Counted from the first letter of the stretch, positions 23,459-34,800 are shown. The stretch: 64,000 nucleotides of DNA from Paguma larvata (GCA_030068075.1 CM057830.1:27808247-27872246), one strand, 5' to 3'. The notes: generated by a model from the sequence alone, not told the origin. Numbers and translations: made by a program.

Positions 23459-23673
23459 TTTTTTTTTAACGTTTATTTATTTTTGAGAGACACAGAGATA
23501 GAGCGTGAGCAGGGGAACGGCAGAGAGAGAGGGAGACACAGAATCTGAAGCAGGCTCCAGGCTCTGATGAGCCATTAGCACAGAGCCCGATGTGGGGCTC
23601 GAACCCACAGACAGTGAGATCATGACCTGAGCTGAAGTCAGCTGCTTAACCGACTGAGCCACACAGGCGCCCC
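23459..23673 (-). mobile_element. SINEC_Fc-type SINE, near consensus, 13-bp TSD
   Basis: Identical flanks tcacttgcagctt at 23446-23458 and 23674-23686. The body is close to consensus and the T-run at its 5' plus-strand side is intact, so it is among the younger insertions here. Confidence 0.96.
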
Positions 23674-24132
23674 TCACTTGCAGCTTTAAGCAGGGCTTTC
23701 TCCACATGATTGCTCACTGAGTTCCCCAACCTGCCCTGACAAAGAGTCATAAAAATCTGACCAAGGAGGCAGACCTGTTTTCCACTCTCTCACCAGCCTG
23801 GCTAGCACAGAAGGCATTCATAGAGACACTGAAGCCCACCTGACTGAGCATCCCTTGGCTCTGTACCCAAGTCTGCAGAAAGATTTAACTTCAGACCTCT
23901 AATTAAAGGTGCTGGAAGTGCTGGATCCTGACAGAAAGTTGGAGGCCACTTGGGCTTCTTGTGAGAAGAATGAAGTCTCCCACAAAGCTTTGTGCAAAAT
24001 GCCCTGCCAAAGTCTACCTGGAACCTTCCAAGAAGACTCCTGTGTCACATCCAGACAAAATGCCTCATGAAGAAAAGAGGTCAAGCACCTCTTTGTTCAA
24101 AAATCCTCTTCCTCATAGAAAAATACCAAGAG

Positions 24133-24358
24133 TAGAGGCACCTGGGTGGCTCAGTCAATTGAGTGTCTGTCTCTTGATTTCGGTTCAGGTCATAATCCCA
24201 GAGCCAGAGGACAGAGCCCTACATAGGGCTCTATACTGAGCATGGAGCCTACTTGAGAGTCTTTCTCTCTTCCTCTGCCCCTTTCCACTGCTTGTGCTCT
24301 CTCTCTTTCTCTCTAAAAAAACAAAACAAACAAACAAACAAACAAACAAAAAAAAAAA
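24133..24358 (+). mobile_element. SINEC-type SINE, variant head, with (AAAC)n tail
   Basis: Flanks accaagag at 24125-24132 and 24359-24366. The head carries 'tgtctgtctcttgatttcgg', unlike most copies here, suggesting a different SINEC subfamily. The tail contains (CAAA)n at about 24318-24347. Confidence 0.92.
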
Positions 24359-24810
24359 ACCAAGAGGAGTTTGTAAATTCTGCAAATAGGTTGTTAATTT
24401 TGGAGTCTTGGGCATTGAAAAAGAGTTCGTCATGAAACGGTTTGACATTGGCTTTGAGTACAAATCAACCTATAGCATGGTCTACATGAAGAAAGTAAAT
24501 CAAATTTCTTTAGAGCTAAAGAACAGGATGGGGCTAGATAAAATGGAGGAGATGAAATTCTCCTTACAAGAACAAAATTGGGAGAGGAAACTCTAGACAA
24601 CAAAGAATCCGTACTAATCCAACTGGGTGAAGATGACATATAAAGCATGGTACCTGAAGCACAAATTGTGGAAAAGGTAATATGTGTTGAACCTTTGATT
24701 GATCACACAAAGTCTTACTTAAAGCTCAAGATGGGAGTTTTGGAAAAAATCTTCCTGAACAGGATATTCTTGAAGATCTTTATGGAAAAACTGCCTTTAA
24801 AGATTTAACA

Positions 24811-24882
24811 CAGAGCATGGAGCCTGCTTAGGATTCTCTCTCTCCCTATGCACCTCTTCCCCACTTGTACTTTCTTTCCCTC

Positions 24883-24921
<39 letters not shown>

Positions 24922-24923
24922 AT
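24811..24923 (+). mobile_element. 3' fragment of a SINEC SINE ending in (AAAT)n
   Basis: Starts within the body at 'cagagcatggagcctgctt' and ends in about ten AAAT repeats (24883-24923). Box A and box B are missing. Confidence 0.85.
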
Positions 24924-25046
24924 CTAGATCCAAAAATAAAATAAAATGAAAATAAACCAAAAACTAAATTAAAACACCTATAATATATATAGAAATAAAA
25001 ATAACAATAAAAATAAAAAATTGAAAAATATAAGAAAACAAATGAA

Positions 25047-25070
25047 AATAATAATAATAATAATAATAAT
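25047..25070 (+). repeat. (AAT)n microsatellite
   Basis: Eight near-perfect AAT units in the A-rich block of the L1 5'UTR. Confidence 0.95.
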
Positions 25071-25497
25071 AGAATAAAAGTAAACTGGAAGCTAGATCCT
25101 ATTTCCCCTAGAGCTGAAGCTTTATACCACTCTTTAATCAGCAGACTTGGTGCAAGGGAATTGTTTAAGATGGTCTTCTGAAAAAGGGGCCTGCCGCTCT
25201 GTTTCTAAGGCTGACTTGTTTCAGTGGAAATGTGCTTTTAGGGTGCAGGAGGATGGGGCTTGGTTTAAGTGGCTCCAGCTTAGGTGGTGCTGTTTTTCTC
25301 CCTGAAGACTTTAAACCCTGATGGGTGGAATGAATATGGTGGAGCCCCGCTCTCTAGGAGCTGAAAAACCATGCTTTCCACTCTTTGGGGGACCCTCACA
25401 GAAAAGTAATCATTCACCCCTCTTGTGTCCCTGGTTTCCACCCAAACGCTGCATTCATCCTGCCTGTGTCTGAGTGTTTTTTTGTTTTGTTTTTTTT

Positions 25498-25498
<1 letters not shown>

Positions 25499-25540
<42 letters not shown>
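25499..25540 (+). repeat. (TTG)n microsatellite, 14 units
   Basis: Perfect trinucleotide run next to a T-rich stretch. On the minus strand it can be read as a glutamine run in a 61-codon frame, but that frame lies within L1 5'UTR and is not a gene. Confidence 0.97.
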
Positions 25541-25542
<2 letters not shown>

Positions 25543-25875
25543 TATCTCAGATGCAGGACTGAGTTTCAAAACTCCAAATCTTAGGGACTCCCAAGCCACA
25601 GGCCTGTGCTCTTCCTCTGGGGAAAGGGTCTTTCCTCACTTTTGCTGGCAAGTCCAAGGAAAGTGGTAGCATGACTGTGTAGTTCGGCGTTTATGTCAAA
25701 ACAGAGCAGAAAGCTGGCACCCTTGCTTGTTGCCCTCAGCCTGAGTTCCCTCTCCTATGGCTGGAAACAGTGCAGCATGTTGGTGCCACCTGTCTTGCAA
25801 CTCGGGATCCTCAGACCACACTGTAACTCCTGGGATTCTTCCCTGCTTAACCACCTGAGCACCTTTATGCCAGGC

Positions 25876-27272
25876 TGTAATCATCAAGATAGTACAGTAT
25901 TACACAAAAACAGGCATATAGACCAATGGAATAGAATAAATAACCCAGAATTGGACCCACAAATGTAGGGCCAACTAATCTTTGACAAAGCAGGAAAGAG
26001 TATCCAATGGAAAAAAGATAGTCTCTTTGGCAAATGGTGCTGGGAGAACTGGGCAGCAACATGCAGAAGAATGAAAAGAGACCACTTTCTTATACCATAC
26101 ACAAAAATAAGCTCAAAATGGATGAAAGACCGAAATGTGAGACAGGAAACCATCAAAACCCTAGAGGAGAAAGCAGGCAGCAACCTCTTTGACCTCAGCC
26201 GTATCAATTTATTACTCGACACATCTCCAAAGGCAAGGTAATTAAAACCAAAAATGAACTATTGGGACCTCATCAAGATAAAAAGCTTCTGCACTGTAAA
26301 GGAAACAATCAACAAAACTAAAAGGCAAATGGAATGGGAAAAGATATTTGCAAATGACATATCGGATAAAGGGCTAGTATCCAAACTCTATAAAGAACTT
26401 ACCAAACTCTACACCTGAAAAACAAATAATCCAGTGAAGAAATGGGCAGAAGACATGAATAGACACTTTTCCAAAGAAGACATCCAGATGGCCAACAGAC
26501 ACACGAAAAGATGCTCAACGTCACTCATCATCAGGGAAATATAAATCAAAACACGCTGAGATACCACCTCACACCAGTCAGAGTGGCTAAAATTAACAAA
26601 TCAAGAAACTATAGATGCTGGCGAGGATGTGGAGAAATGGGAACCCACTTGCACTGTGGGTCGGAATACAAACTGGTGCAGCCGCTTTGGAAAACAATGT
26701 GGATGTTTCTTAAAAAATCAAAAATAGAACTACCCTATGACCCCAGCAACAGCACTGCTAGGAATTTACCCAAGGGATACAGGAGTGCTGACGCATAGGG
26801 GCACATGTATCCTAATGTTTATAGCAGCGTTTTCAACAATAGCCGAATCATGGAAAAAGCCTAAATGTCCATCAACTAATGAATGGATAAAGATGTGGTT
26901 TATATATACAATGGAATACTACTCGGCAATTAGAAAAAATAAAATCATGCCATTTGCAGCAACATGGATGAAATTACAGGGTATTATGCTAAGTGAAATA
27001 AGTCAGTCAGAGAAAGACAGATATCATATGTTTTCACTCATATGTGGATCTTGAGAAACTTAACAGAAGACCATGGGGGAAAGAAAGGGGGAAAAAGTTA
27101 CAAATAGAGAGGGAGGGAGGCAAACATAAGAGACTTTTAAATACAGAGAACAAATTGATGGGGGTGGGGGAGAGGAGAAAGTGGGTGATGGGCACTGAGA
27201 AGGGGGCACTTGTTGGGATGAGCACTGGGTGTTATATGGAAGCCAACTTGACAATACAATATATTTTTAAGA
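25876..27272 (+). mobile_element. 5'-truncated L1: ORF2 C-terminal half and 3'UTR
   Basis: Begins at 'tgtaatcatcaagatag' in ORF2 and runs through 'GRQ..', 'WMKLQGIMLSEISQSEKDRY' (open block 26737-27054) to the 3' end 'gatgagcactgggtgttata' and an AT-rich tail. Probable TSD atgccaggc (25867-25875) and atgcgaggc (27273-27281). It inserted into the 5'UTR of an older minus-strand L1. It has only a few frameshifts, so it is relatively young. Confidence 0.88.
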
Positions 27273-27598
27273 ATGCGAGGCACATCCCCCATGGTGAGGA
27301 ACTTCCTAAAAGTTCTTATTTTGCTCTCAGGTGCTTACAATACTTTGAGGTAGCTTCCGTAAGCAGGCTCCCTTCCTGCCACTGTAGCCACAGCTATGTC
27401 TGTCCCAGGTCAACTCACTGTACCTCCTACCTTCAGGAAGGCAGTCACTTTTCTACTTGTAGACTTGCAGTTTTTGTTCTCTCAGACCTCTGACTGATTT
27501 CTTGGGTGTTCAGAATGATTTCATACCTATCTAGCTGTGTTCAAGGGAGGAGATAAGCTTAGGGTCTCCCTACGTCTTCACAATCTTAATTCCCCCCA

Positions 27599-28929
27599 AA
27601 ACAGAATTAATCTTAAAAAAGGAAATTATCTAGTTATGTCTCCCATAATATGGGAGGAATATTAAAATAACGGTGCTGAGTAAAGGGAGACTTGTATTGC
27701 TCCAGTTGGATTAAAACTGTAATAAAATAATGACAATTATTTTGTTAAACAAAAATTGAAATCTATAATGAAAATAATGTTAGCTCTCTTTGATGGTGAA
27801 ATTATTATCTCTCCTTTAAGATTCCATCAAGCCTCCTATTTAATATGGCTTTCAAATTTCACAATATGCATAAAAAATCACTGTCAAGGAATATTTTCAT
27901 ATCATATAACACAGGTGCAGGACAGCAGGGAGCTTGAAGTCCTTGGCAAATCTAATGTGCACAGTAGATTTGCATGAGCAAAACTATACAGCAAGATCGA
28001 AAATCTTCACGTATCTATTCAAGTAAAATTAATCTTTGCATTTCATGATTATCAATTTAAAATAAGAAATCAAGCAACTTCTTTACATTTCTAAAATAAC
28101 AAGTAAAAATATCTGGGGCAGGAAAATTTATAGCTAGGAAGATCTGTAGTACAGATCCAGAGGGCACTACTGTTTCCATTAAAGAAGGAATTCATGTGTA
28201 AATGGAGTATATGTGTATATTTCATCCTAATAGGATGGGATAAATATCTGTTTATGTGCAAATTTTCTATTCCAAATAAAGTTTGTGAGCATCGCATTCC
28301 TAAAGAACTAGCTCTTTCTATGGATGTTTGTAAGCCAAGACCTAGAATTTCTCACAATAACGTTAAGTCCATGTCATCACTGTATCTTATATCTGCAATG
28401 GTTTCCAAACTAGTGTCTCTTCTCCTTAAGTTTATTTTTCTAAAACATAAATCTAGTCAAATTCGCATGATTGTTAATTCCCCAGGCTCATCTAAACTCA
28501 CTTATACACATAAACATATCACCTACACACACCTACACTAACATGCTCTGGGATTCCAGACTCAGTCAATATGTTCTTTCATATCTCTATGCCTTTCTAT
28601 GTGACCTTCCCTATTGATAGGACTTCACTCAGGCCACTGTGATCCCATTTCAATTTCTCTATCCTTCAAGGCCAATTACATTGGTTTTGTAAATATCTTA
28701 TGATATTAATAGAATATTAAAGGACTCTCCTTTTCTAAAGAACTCACTCTTGTATCCGAGAGAAATGAGTCCCTAATGCCTTCAAATTCCGGGAAATCCT
28801 TGTACTTATTTATTCGGATGTCAAAGAAGCCATTATTATGCCCTCTGTTCCAACATTATCTGTGGCCAACATTTCTGTGGCTCTCCATTCAAGCCTTGAG
28901 TTTCATGCAGCAGCGTTCACCCTTACACA
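27599..28929. other. Unassigned sequence
   Basis: About 1.3 kb without a repeat I can name. A 115-codon plus-strand open frame at 28194-28541 and a 68-codon minus-strand frame overlapping it have no motif, low-complexity bias or family. They are probably chance frames. Confidence 0.4.
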
Positions 28930-28990
28930 TTTGTTATTCAGGTCCATAAAATCTGCTTTTCCACATTTTGGTTATGTGACGTTGCATTTC

Positions 28991-30073
28991 TTTTTTTTTT
29001 TTTTTAATTTTATAATAGTTTATTTTCAAATTGGTTTACATATAACACCCAGTGTTCATCCCAACATGTGCCCTCTTTAATGCCCGTCACCCCCTCTCCC
29101 CCCTCCCTCATCCCCCTCACCATGTTTGTTCTTAGTCTTTGAGAGTCTCTTATGTTTTATCTCCCTCCCTCTCTGTGTCTTTTTTTCCTTTCCCCTCTTC
29201 CCCTCCCCCTGGTTTTTGCTTAGTCTCACAAAGTCCACCTATTTGTGGAAACATATGGTATCTGTCTTTTTCTGACTGACTTATTTCATTTAACATAATA
29301 CCCTCCAGTTCCATCTATGTTGCTACACAGGGCCAGATTTCATTTTTTCTCATTGCCACGTAGTAGTCCATTGTATATAAGTACCATAACTTCTTTATCC
29401 ATTCGTCAGTTGATGGGCACTTGGTCTCTTTCCATGATTTGGCTATTGTCAAAAGTGTTGCTATGAACATTGGGGTACACGTGCCCCTATGCATCAGCAT
29501 TCCTGTGTCTCTTGGGTAGATTCCTAGCAGTGCTATTGCCGGGTCATAGGGTAGCTCTATTTTCATTTTTTTGAGGAAACTCCACACCGTTTTCCAGAGT
29601 GGCTGCACCAGTTTGCATTCCCACCAACAGTGTAGGAGGGTGCCTGTTTCTCCACATCCCTGCCAGCATCTATAGTTTCCTGATTTATTCATTTTAGCCA
29701 TTCGAACCGGTGTAAGGTGGTATCTAAGTGTGGTTTTGATTTGTGTTTCCCTGATGATGAGTGACTTTGATCATCGTTTCATGTGTCTGTTGGCCATCTG
29801 AACGTCCTCTTTGGAGAAGTGTCTATTCATATCTTCCGCCCACTTTTTCACTGGATTATTTGTTTTTCGGGTGTGGAGTTTGGTAAGTTCTTTATAGATT
29901 TTAGATACTAGTCCTTTATCTGATATGTCATTTGCGATGATCTTTTCCCATTCCGTTGGTTGTCTATTAGTTTTGTTGGTTGTTTCCTTTGCCGTGCAGA
30001 AGCTTTTTATCTTGATGAGGTCCCAGTAGTTCATTTTGGCTTTAAATTCCCTTGCCTTTGGAGATGTGTCGCA
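28991..30073 (-). mobile_element. Twin-primed L1, 3' portion (minus strand)
   Basis: It starts with a T-run (28991-29004, the poly(A)), then the reversed L1 3'UTR and ORF2 C-terminus. The minus-strand reading frame is well preserved (29701-29315 and 30034-29771) and begins at 'DTSPKAREF...MNYWDLIK'. At 30073 orientation flips. The element is bounded by near-identical 18-bp flanks at 28973-28990 and 30861-30878. Confidence 0.95.
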
Positions 30074-30862
30074 TAGAACAATGTACAGAAATCGGTTGCT
30101 TTCCTTTACACCAACAATGAAGCAATAGAAAGAGAAATAAAGAAGCGAATCCCATTCACAATTGCACCAAAACCCATCAAATACCTAGGAATAAACCTAA
30201 CCAAAGATGTAAAAGACCTTTACGTGGAAAACTATAAAAAACTTATGAAGGAAATTGAGGAAGACACAAGGAAATGGAAAAACATCCCATGCTCATGGGT
30301 TGGAAGAATAAATATCGTTAAAATGGCAATACTACCCAAAGCAATCTACACATTCAATGCAATCCCAATCAAAATTGCACCAGCATACTTCTCAAAGCTA
30401 GAGCAAACAATCCTAAAATTTGTATGGAACCACAAAAGACCCCGAATAGCCAAAGTAATTCTGAAGAATAAAACCAAGGTGGGAGGCATCACAATCCCAG
30501 ATTTTAACCTCTACTACAAAGCGGTAGTCATCAAGACTGTATGGTATTGGCACAAGAACAGACACATAGACCAATGGAATAGAATAGAGAACCCAGAGAT
30601 GGACCCACAAGCATATGGCCAACTAATCTTTGACAAAGCAGGAAAGAGTATCCAATGGAAAAAAGACAGCCTCTTTAACAAATGGTGCTGGGAGAACTGG
30701 ACAGCAACATGCAGAAGAATGAAACTAGACCACTTCCTTACACCACTCACAAAAATAAACTCTAAATGGATGAAGGATCTGAATGTGAGACAGGAAACCA
30801 TCAAAATCCTAGAGGAGAAAGCAGGAAAAAACCTTTTTGACCTGAGCCGCAGCAACTTTCTA
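30074..30862 (+). mobile_element. Twin-primed L1, inverted 5' portion
   Basis: A plus-sense ORF2 block runs unbroken for most of its length (from about 30224) and ends at 'LSRSNFL', the residues that immediately precede 'DTSPKARE', where the minus-strand half begins. The two halves are therefore adjacent parts of one ORF2 copied in opposite directions. The 5' end is truncated inside the RT thumb region ('[13 protein letters not shown]'-like start). High frame integrity marks it as relatively recent. Confidence 0.95.
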
Positions 30863-31063
30863 TGTGATCTTGCATTTCATAGAACATGTCTTCTCATCTA
30901 TAAAATGGAAACCGTATCATCAAACTTGATTTTGGTGAAACTTAAAGGAGTACTTTACATAAATGCTTAATACCACAAGCATCACAAAACAATATTCAGC
31001 ATATATCTGTGGAAAAGTAGGAGGCAGAGAAGAAGGAAGAAGTGTACTAAAAAGGCACAGAGA

Positions 31064-31300
31064 GGGGCACCTGGGTGGCTCAGTCGGTTAAGCATCTGAC
31101 TTCAACTCAGGTCATAATCTCACAGTTTGTGAGTTGGAGCCCCGCATTGGGCTCTGTGCTGACAGCTCAGAGCCTGGAGCTTGCTTTGGATTCTGTGTTT
31201 CCCTCTCTCTCTGTCCCACCCCCGCTTACTCTCTGTCTCTCTCTGCCTCACATAAATGAATAAATGTTAAAAAATATATTAAAAATAAATACATAAAAAT
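31064..31300 (+). mobile_element. SINEC_Fc-type SINE with 15-bp perfect TSD
   Basis: Identical flanks aaaaaggcacagaga at 31049-31063 and 31301-31315. The head ggggcacctgggtggctcag is consensus. Relatively young. Confidence 0.97.
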
Positions 31301-31315
31301 AAAAAGGCACAGAGA

Positions 31316-31699
31316 AGCCAAGAAAAAAATAGTTTTAATAGTATTTATCCTATGTGATAGCCTTCAATTAAATCTTATTTGTTGATTAAGATGAAAAAGT
31401 ATATTTGCAAAATAAGAGTCACTAGTAAAGTTTCCTATTGCTCACTGGCGATGGCTACTTTCAGTGAAATAAACTTTCCTTGGAGAAATTGTGTGGGTTT
31501 TTCCACTGCTATAATTACCTGCATTGGTATTAGTTGTCATACAGAAACAAACAAAAGCATTGTTGGATCTATTTGGATTTTAAGCACCAGTGAGACTTCA
31601 AAAAATAACCTGACCTCAAATCTGTAGTTTTTAGGAGAGGGAAATAAGGAGAGCCTGATATAAAATTGTATTAATTATAGCCTCCTAAAGTTTTCAAGC
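31316..31699. other. Unassigned sequence
   Basis: An open plus-strand frame of 82 codons at 31379-31627 has no recognisable family. No repeat identified. Confidence 0.35.
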
Positions 31700-31850
31700 C
31701 CCATGCATAATTTTTATTTTTCATTCTGAGCTTTATACTATAGACAAATCCAAAAGTATAATTATCCCCATTTTATAACTAAGAAAATTCAAGATAATTT
31801 GAATCTTTTAACTAAAGTGTGGAATCTAAGTCAAAATCTTCTAATTATGT
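31700..31850 (+). mobile_element. MIR fragment (low similarity)
   Basis: 'attatccccattttataact' followed by 'aagaaaattcaag' is the MIR core pattern 'ttatccccattttacagatgaggaaactgag'. Confidence 0.55.
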
Positions 31851-32276
31851 GTATTATTTCTACACTGACATTTAGCAATATAATCGGCAATGAAATATTC
31901 ACCTCAAAACTTTGGACTCCAAGTAGGACCCAAACCAGGGTAGCAAGGTATGCACTGGAGCCTCTAATGAAAAAACAAGAAACAAAAAACAAAAAACAAA
32001 AAATAGACTTTCATTCTCTGGAACCAGTTGTACCCTGCTTGCTCTTCCATTTTGACTGTTAGATCAACTACAACTTTGTCATTTATGTGGCAGGAATGGA
32101 GAAATTCCACTCTGTAATGATGTAAAAGCCACAAACTCAATGGAATTTGACTGAATGGCCAGTGACACCATGCCATGTTCTCCTGTTCTCATCTTTTAAT
32201 CAGAAGTTAAGGATATTTTCCTCTTGTCAATTCATCATTAGAGTAAATGAGGAATCTTTATTGTGCACTATAAAAA
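31851..32276. other. Unassigned sequence
   Basis: A simple (AAACAAA)n stretch lies at about 31978-32002. The overlapping 87- and 70-codon frames on opposite strands look like chance products. Confidence 0.35.
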
Positions 32277-32286
32277 CTATGCCTTT

Positions 32287-32456
32287 GGGGTGCCTGGTTG
32301 GTTCAGTTTGTTAAGCGTCCAATTCTCGGTTTCGGCTCAGGTCATTATTTCACGGTTTCATGACAGCGCGGAGCCTGCCTGAGATCCTCCCTCTTTCTCT
32401 ACCCCTTCCCCACTCGCACTCTCTCTCTCAAAATAAAATAAAATAAATTTAAAAAC
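32287..32456 (+). mobile_element. SINEC_Fc-related SINE with 10-bp TSD
   Basis: Flanks ctatgccttt at 32277-32286 and 32457-32466. The head is ggggtgcctggttggttcag. The region between box A and the body is shortened ('catgacagcgcggagcctg'). Confidence 0.93.
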
Positions 32457-32475
32457 CTATGCCTTTAAGAAAACT

Positions 32476-32513
32476 GTTTATTGCATAATTCCTTCAGCAG
32501 ACATTTGCATCAT
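32476..32513 (+). repeat. Perfect 38-bp direct repeat, copy 1
   Basis: Identical over 38 bases to 32874-32911; it begins gtttattgcataattccttc and ends atttgcatcat. Similarity ends sharply on both sides. It starts 19 bases after the SINE ends. Confidence 0.95.
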
Positions 32514-32873
32514 GAGAAAGAAATTGATTGCACATGGAAGAACTGAAAGATAATGAAATAACCACTTCTGTTGTTTAATATTTCCAAAATGGAAAACCTC
32601 TGGTTTCTTATTTATCCTCCTTTCACTATTTATTTTTTGACCCAAGCACAAAGCACATGAATCAAGCTGCAAAAAAGAAAAATTATTATAATTAATCGTT
32701 TCTATTTCTTTGAAAAAATATTTTTTCCATTTGTAACAACTCTAGTGAAAACAAGCATTGTGTAATTATTAAACATTGCTACCAGGTTCATTATATTCAT
32801 ACTAAATAACTGCTCAGGTTAGGAAAACAGATTACACTAGGTTGTAGCAAATTTTCTGATAAAACTTCCTCTG
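32514..32873. other. Segment between the 38-bp repeats
   Basis: 360 bp of AT-rich DNA with no poly(A) tail, no TG...CA ends and no frame of note. It contains a 64-codon minus-strand frame that overlaps copy 1 of the repeat. I cannot assign it. Confidence 0.4.
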
Positions 32874-32911
32874 GTTTATTGCATAATTCCTTCAGCAGAC
32901 ATTTGCATCAT
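32874..32911 (+). repeat. Perfect 38-bp direct repeat, copy 2
   Basis: Second copy of 32476-32513, offset 398 bp, same orientation, no mismatch seen. Confidence 0.95.
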
Positions 32912-33114
32912 AATAATCATTTGCTTATACCTATGTAAGCCTCTACTTTAAACCAGGCACGCCCCTAAAGTTGATGGTACATCATACACATTTTATAATA
33001 ATCGGTTGTATTACGGTGTCACGTAAGGGGTAACAGAGCCCTTGGAGAACTGGATCAAGGAATATAGAGTTTGATAAAGATAAATGAAATTATTTTTCAT
33101 TTCTGGGAGTTTGC

Positions 33115-33310
33115 ATGAAAGAGTATTAAGAGCACAACTTTCGGAGCTAGGCAGAAAAGAATTCATATTCCAGTACTGCCATGTTCTTATCCTTGTGGCT
33201 ATAGGCAGGTCATTCTGCAGAACATCGCAAACTTGGAATAATGACACTTATTTCACCTGGATTTTTGAAAATTAAATGAAGTTAAGTATACTTATAAAAG
33301 TCTTGATCAT
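33115..33310 (+). mobile_element. MIR
   Basis: In MIR order: 'gaattcatattccagtactg' (box of 'gggttcgaatcctggctctgcc'), 'ggcaggtcattctg', 'ttggaataatgacacttatttcacctgg', then 'aaattaaatgaagttaagta'. Diverged, as expected for a MIR. The 63-codon frame over it is not a gene. Confidence 0.75.
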
Positions 33311-34384
33311 CAGTTAAAAATCATCAATTTTTATCGCTTGGTAATGATGCAATGAATATCGTGCTAAACATGAAATATCTCTTGAATTTAAATTCCCAAA
33401 GTATAAAGAGGAAACTTAAGGAAACATCAGACAAAATTTGATTATTTTCTCTAATTCTAGTTTTAGACTCAACGTATATGACCAAGGAACCACAGAAGCA
33501 AATTAGCATATTCTACCAATATGCTTTCTCTACCCATTCAGTCATATCTTAAATAAAATTAGACTAGACTTCATAGAAAACTGTGAGAAATGAAATTGCC
33601 CCAAGTACCACAGAGAAGTACACTATTTTTCTATGTAACACTACTTTTGAGCTCAGTAAGAGCTGTGTGAAATGTGCCTTATTGAACACCAGAAGGTAAA
33701 TGATATCAGAAATATGTCCTTTGCTAAAATTCAAAAACACATATTTTCAAGTACTGGCCTGGGAATTTAAAAACTTAATCATGATCTTGTGCCACTGTAA
33801 TTTAAACACTGACCACTTATTTTTTTCATTTTTGAAGCCTGACAGGGGTGATTATGCAGGAAAATAAGAACCCATTGTGAATATCATAAATTATACAATG
33901 CTGACCAATTATTGAGTGCCACTAAAAATCATCCCATTATGGATTATTGTGATCTAAATGTATGAGAAAACACATCCACTCTCTAGCATCAGAGAAGCCT
34001 CAATCTGATTTCTTTCAACCTTATAATACATTCCTAGCCAGGGAAAATAAAGAGTTAGGTTATTTAATACAATGAAAATAGTTGCATTTCTCTTAGCTTT
34101 TAGTAGCTGGTTCCCATATATTTGTAGCAGTTGAAGAGTTCTTTATGATGACACACTACCTACATCAAAGGTAGCAATGATAGTTTTCACTTCTCAATAA
34201 ACACTTGGAGACAGGGGCCCAATTCTCATATAATTAACAAATTTGTATAAGAAGGTCAGAATATTACTGCAAGCATCTGAGGAAATAGGGGTAAGGTTGG
34301 GAAGGTCGCAGAGAAACTTCCTAAACACCAAAGGAAAATGTTTTAGTAGACTTATTTATTGGTCCCTAAATTCATACTATGAAT
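33311..34384. other. Unassigned AT-rich DNA
   Basis: No recognisable repeat or gene. Confidence 0.4.
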
Positions 34385-34800
34385 TCATACTGTGAAGACA
34401 TGTACTACATGATCTCACTTATATGTGGTTCTAAACACACCAAATTCACAGAAACAGAAAGTAGAATGGTTGTTTCCAGGGACTAGGAGGTTGTGGTAAT
34501 GGGGAGACGCTGGTCAAAGAGTTATAAATTCTAAGAATCTAATGTACAGCATGGTGACTACAGTTAACAATACTGTATTATGTATTTGAAAGTTGCTAAG
34601 GGAGTAGATCTTAAATGTTCTCACCACACACAAAAAATTCTAGTTATGGAAGGTTATGGATGTATTAAATAACCTTATTGTGATTATCATTCTACGACAT
34701 ATATGTGTATCAAATCATCACATTGTACACCCTAAACTTACACAATATTATATGCTAATTATATCTCAATAAATCTGAAAAAATAATTTAATTTAGAAAA
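34385..34800 (+). mobile_element. L1MA/MB-like 3' end
   Basis: 'tactacatgatctcacttat' , 'gactacagttaacaatactg', 'catcacattgtacaccctaa' and 'attatatctcaataaatctg' are typical of L1MA/MB 3'UTRs, in the right order. Only the last ~400 bp are present. Confidence 0.8.

Larger units (their letters stand above)
23187..24810 (+). pseudogene. Possible decayed retrocopy of an unidentified gene
   Basis: Outside the two SINEs, this region is less AT-rich than its neighbours and has scattered coding-like blocks without L1 character. Examples are a 40-codon open plus-strand block at about 23990-24135 rich in Lys/Pro/Ser ('DKMPHEEKRSSTSLFKNPL') and one at 24408-24596 ('FDIGFEYKSTYSMVYMKKV'). A third block near 24700-24805 is open in a different frame. 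Blocks appear to continue across the SINE at 24133-24358. I cannot name the parent gene, and no poly(A) or TSD was found, so chance or an unknown repeat remains possible. Confidence 0.3.
24924..27598 (-). mobile_element. L1 5'UTR on the minus strand, split by a later L1
   Basis: The plus strand from 24924 shows the A-rich '(aaaataaaa)' block, 'gctagatcctatttcccct' and 'ggatggggcttggtttaag', which parallels the orphan 5'UTR at 21255-21285. After the interrupting L1 (25876-27272) it resumes and ends at about 27598 with 'tatctagctgtgttcaaggg' and 'agggtctccctacg', the reversed start of a carnivore L1. Only 5'UTR is present. A (TTG)n microsatellite (25499-25540) lies inside. Confidence 0.75.
28930..30960 (+). 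mobile_element. MIR fragment split by a twin-primed L1
   Basis: Joining 28930-28990 to 30861-30960 gives a MIR-like order: 'ttatgtgac', 'ttgcatttcatag', 'tcttctcatctataaaatgg'. The last string is the MIR core 'cctcatctgtaaaatgggg' motif. The L1 at 28991-30860 landed within it. Confidence 0.6.

Noticed and set aside
25414..25599. 61-codon minus-strand frame with a glutamine run
   Set aside because: The run is the (TTG)n microsatellite in an L1 5'UTR.
30224..30970. 248-codon open frame as a host gene
   Set aside because: It is the reverse transcriptase thumb and C-terminal part of a twin-primed L1 and ends in host MIR sequence.
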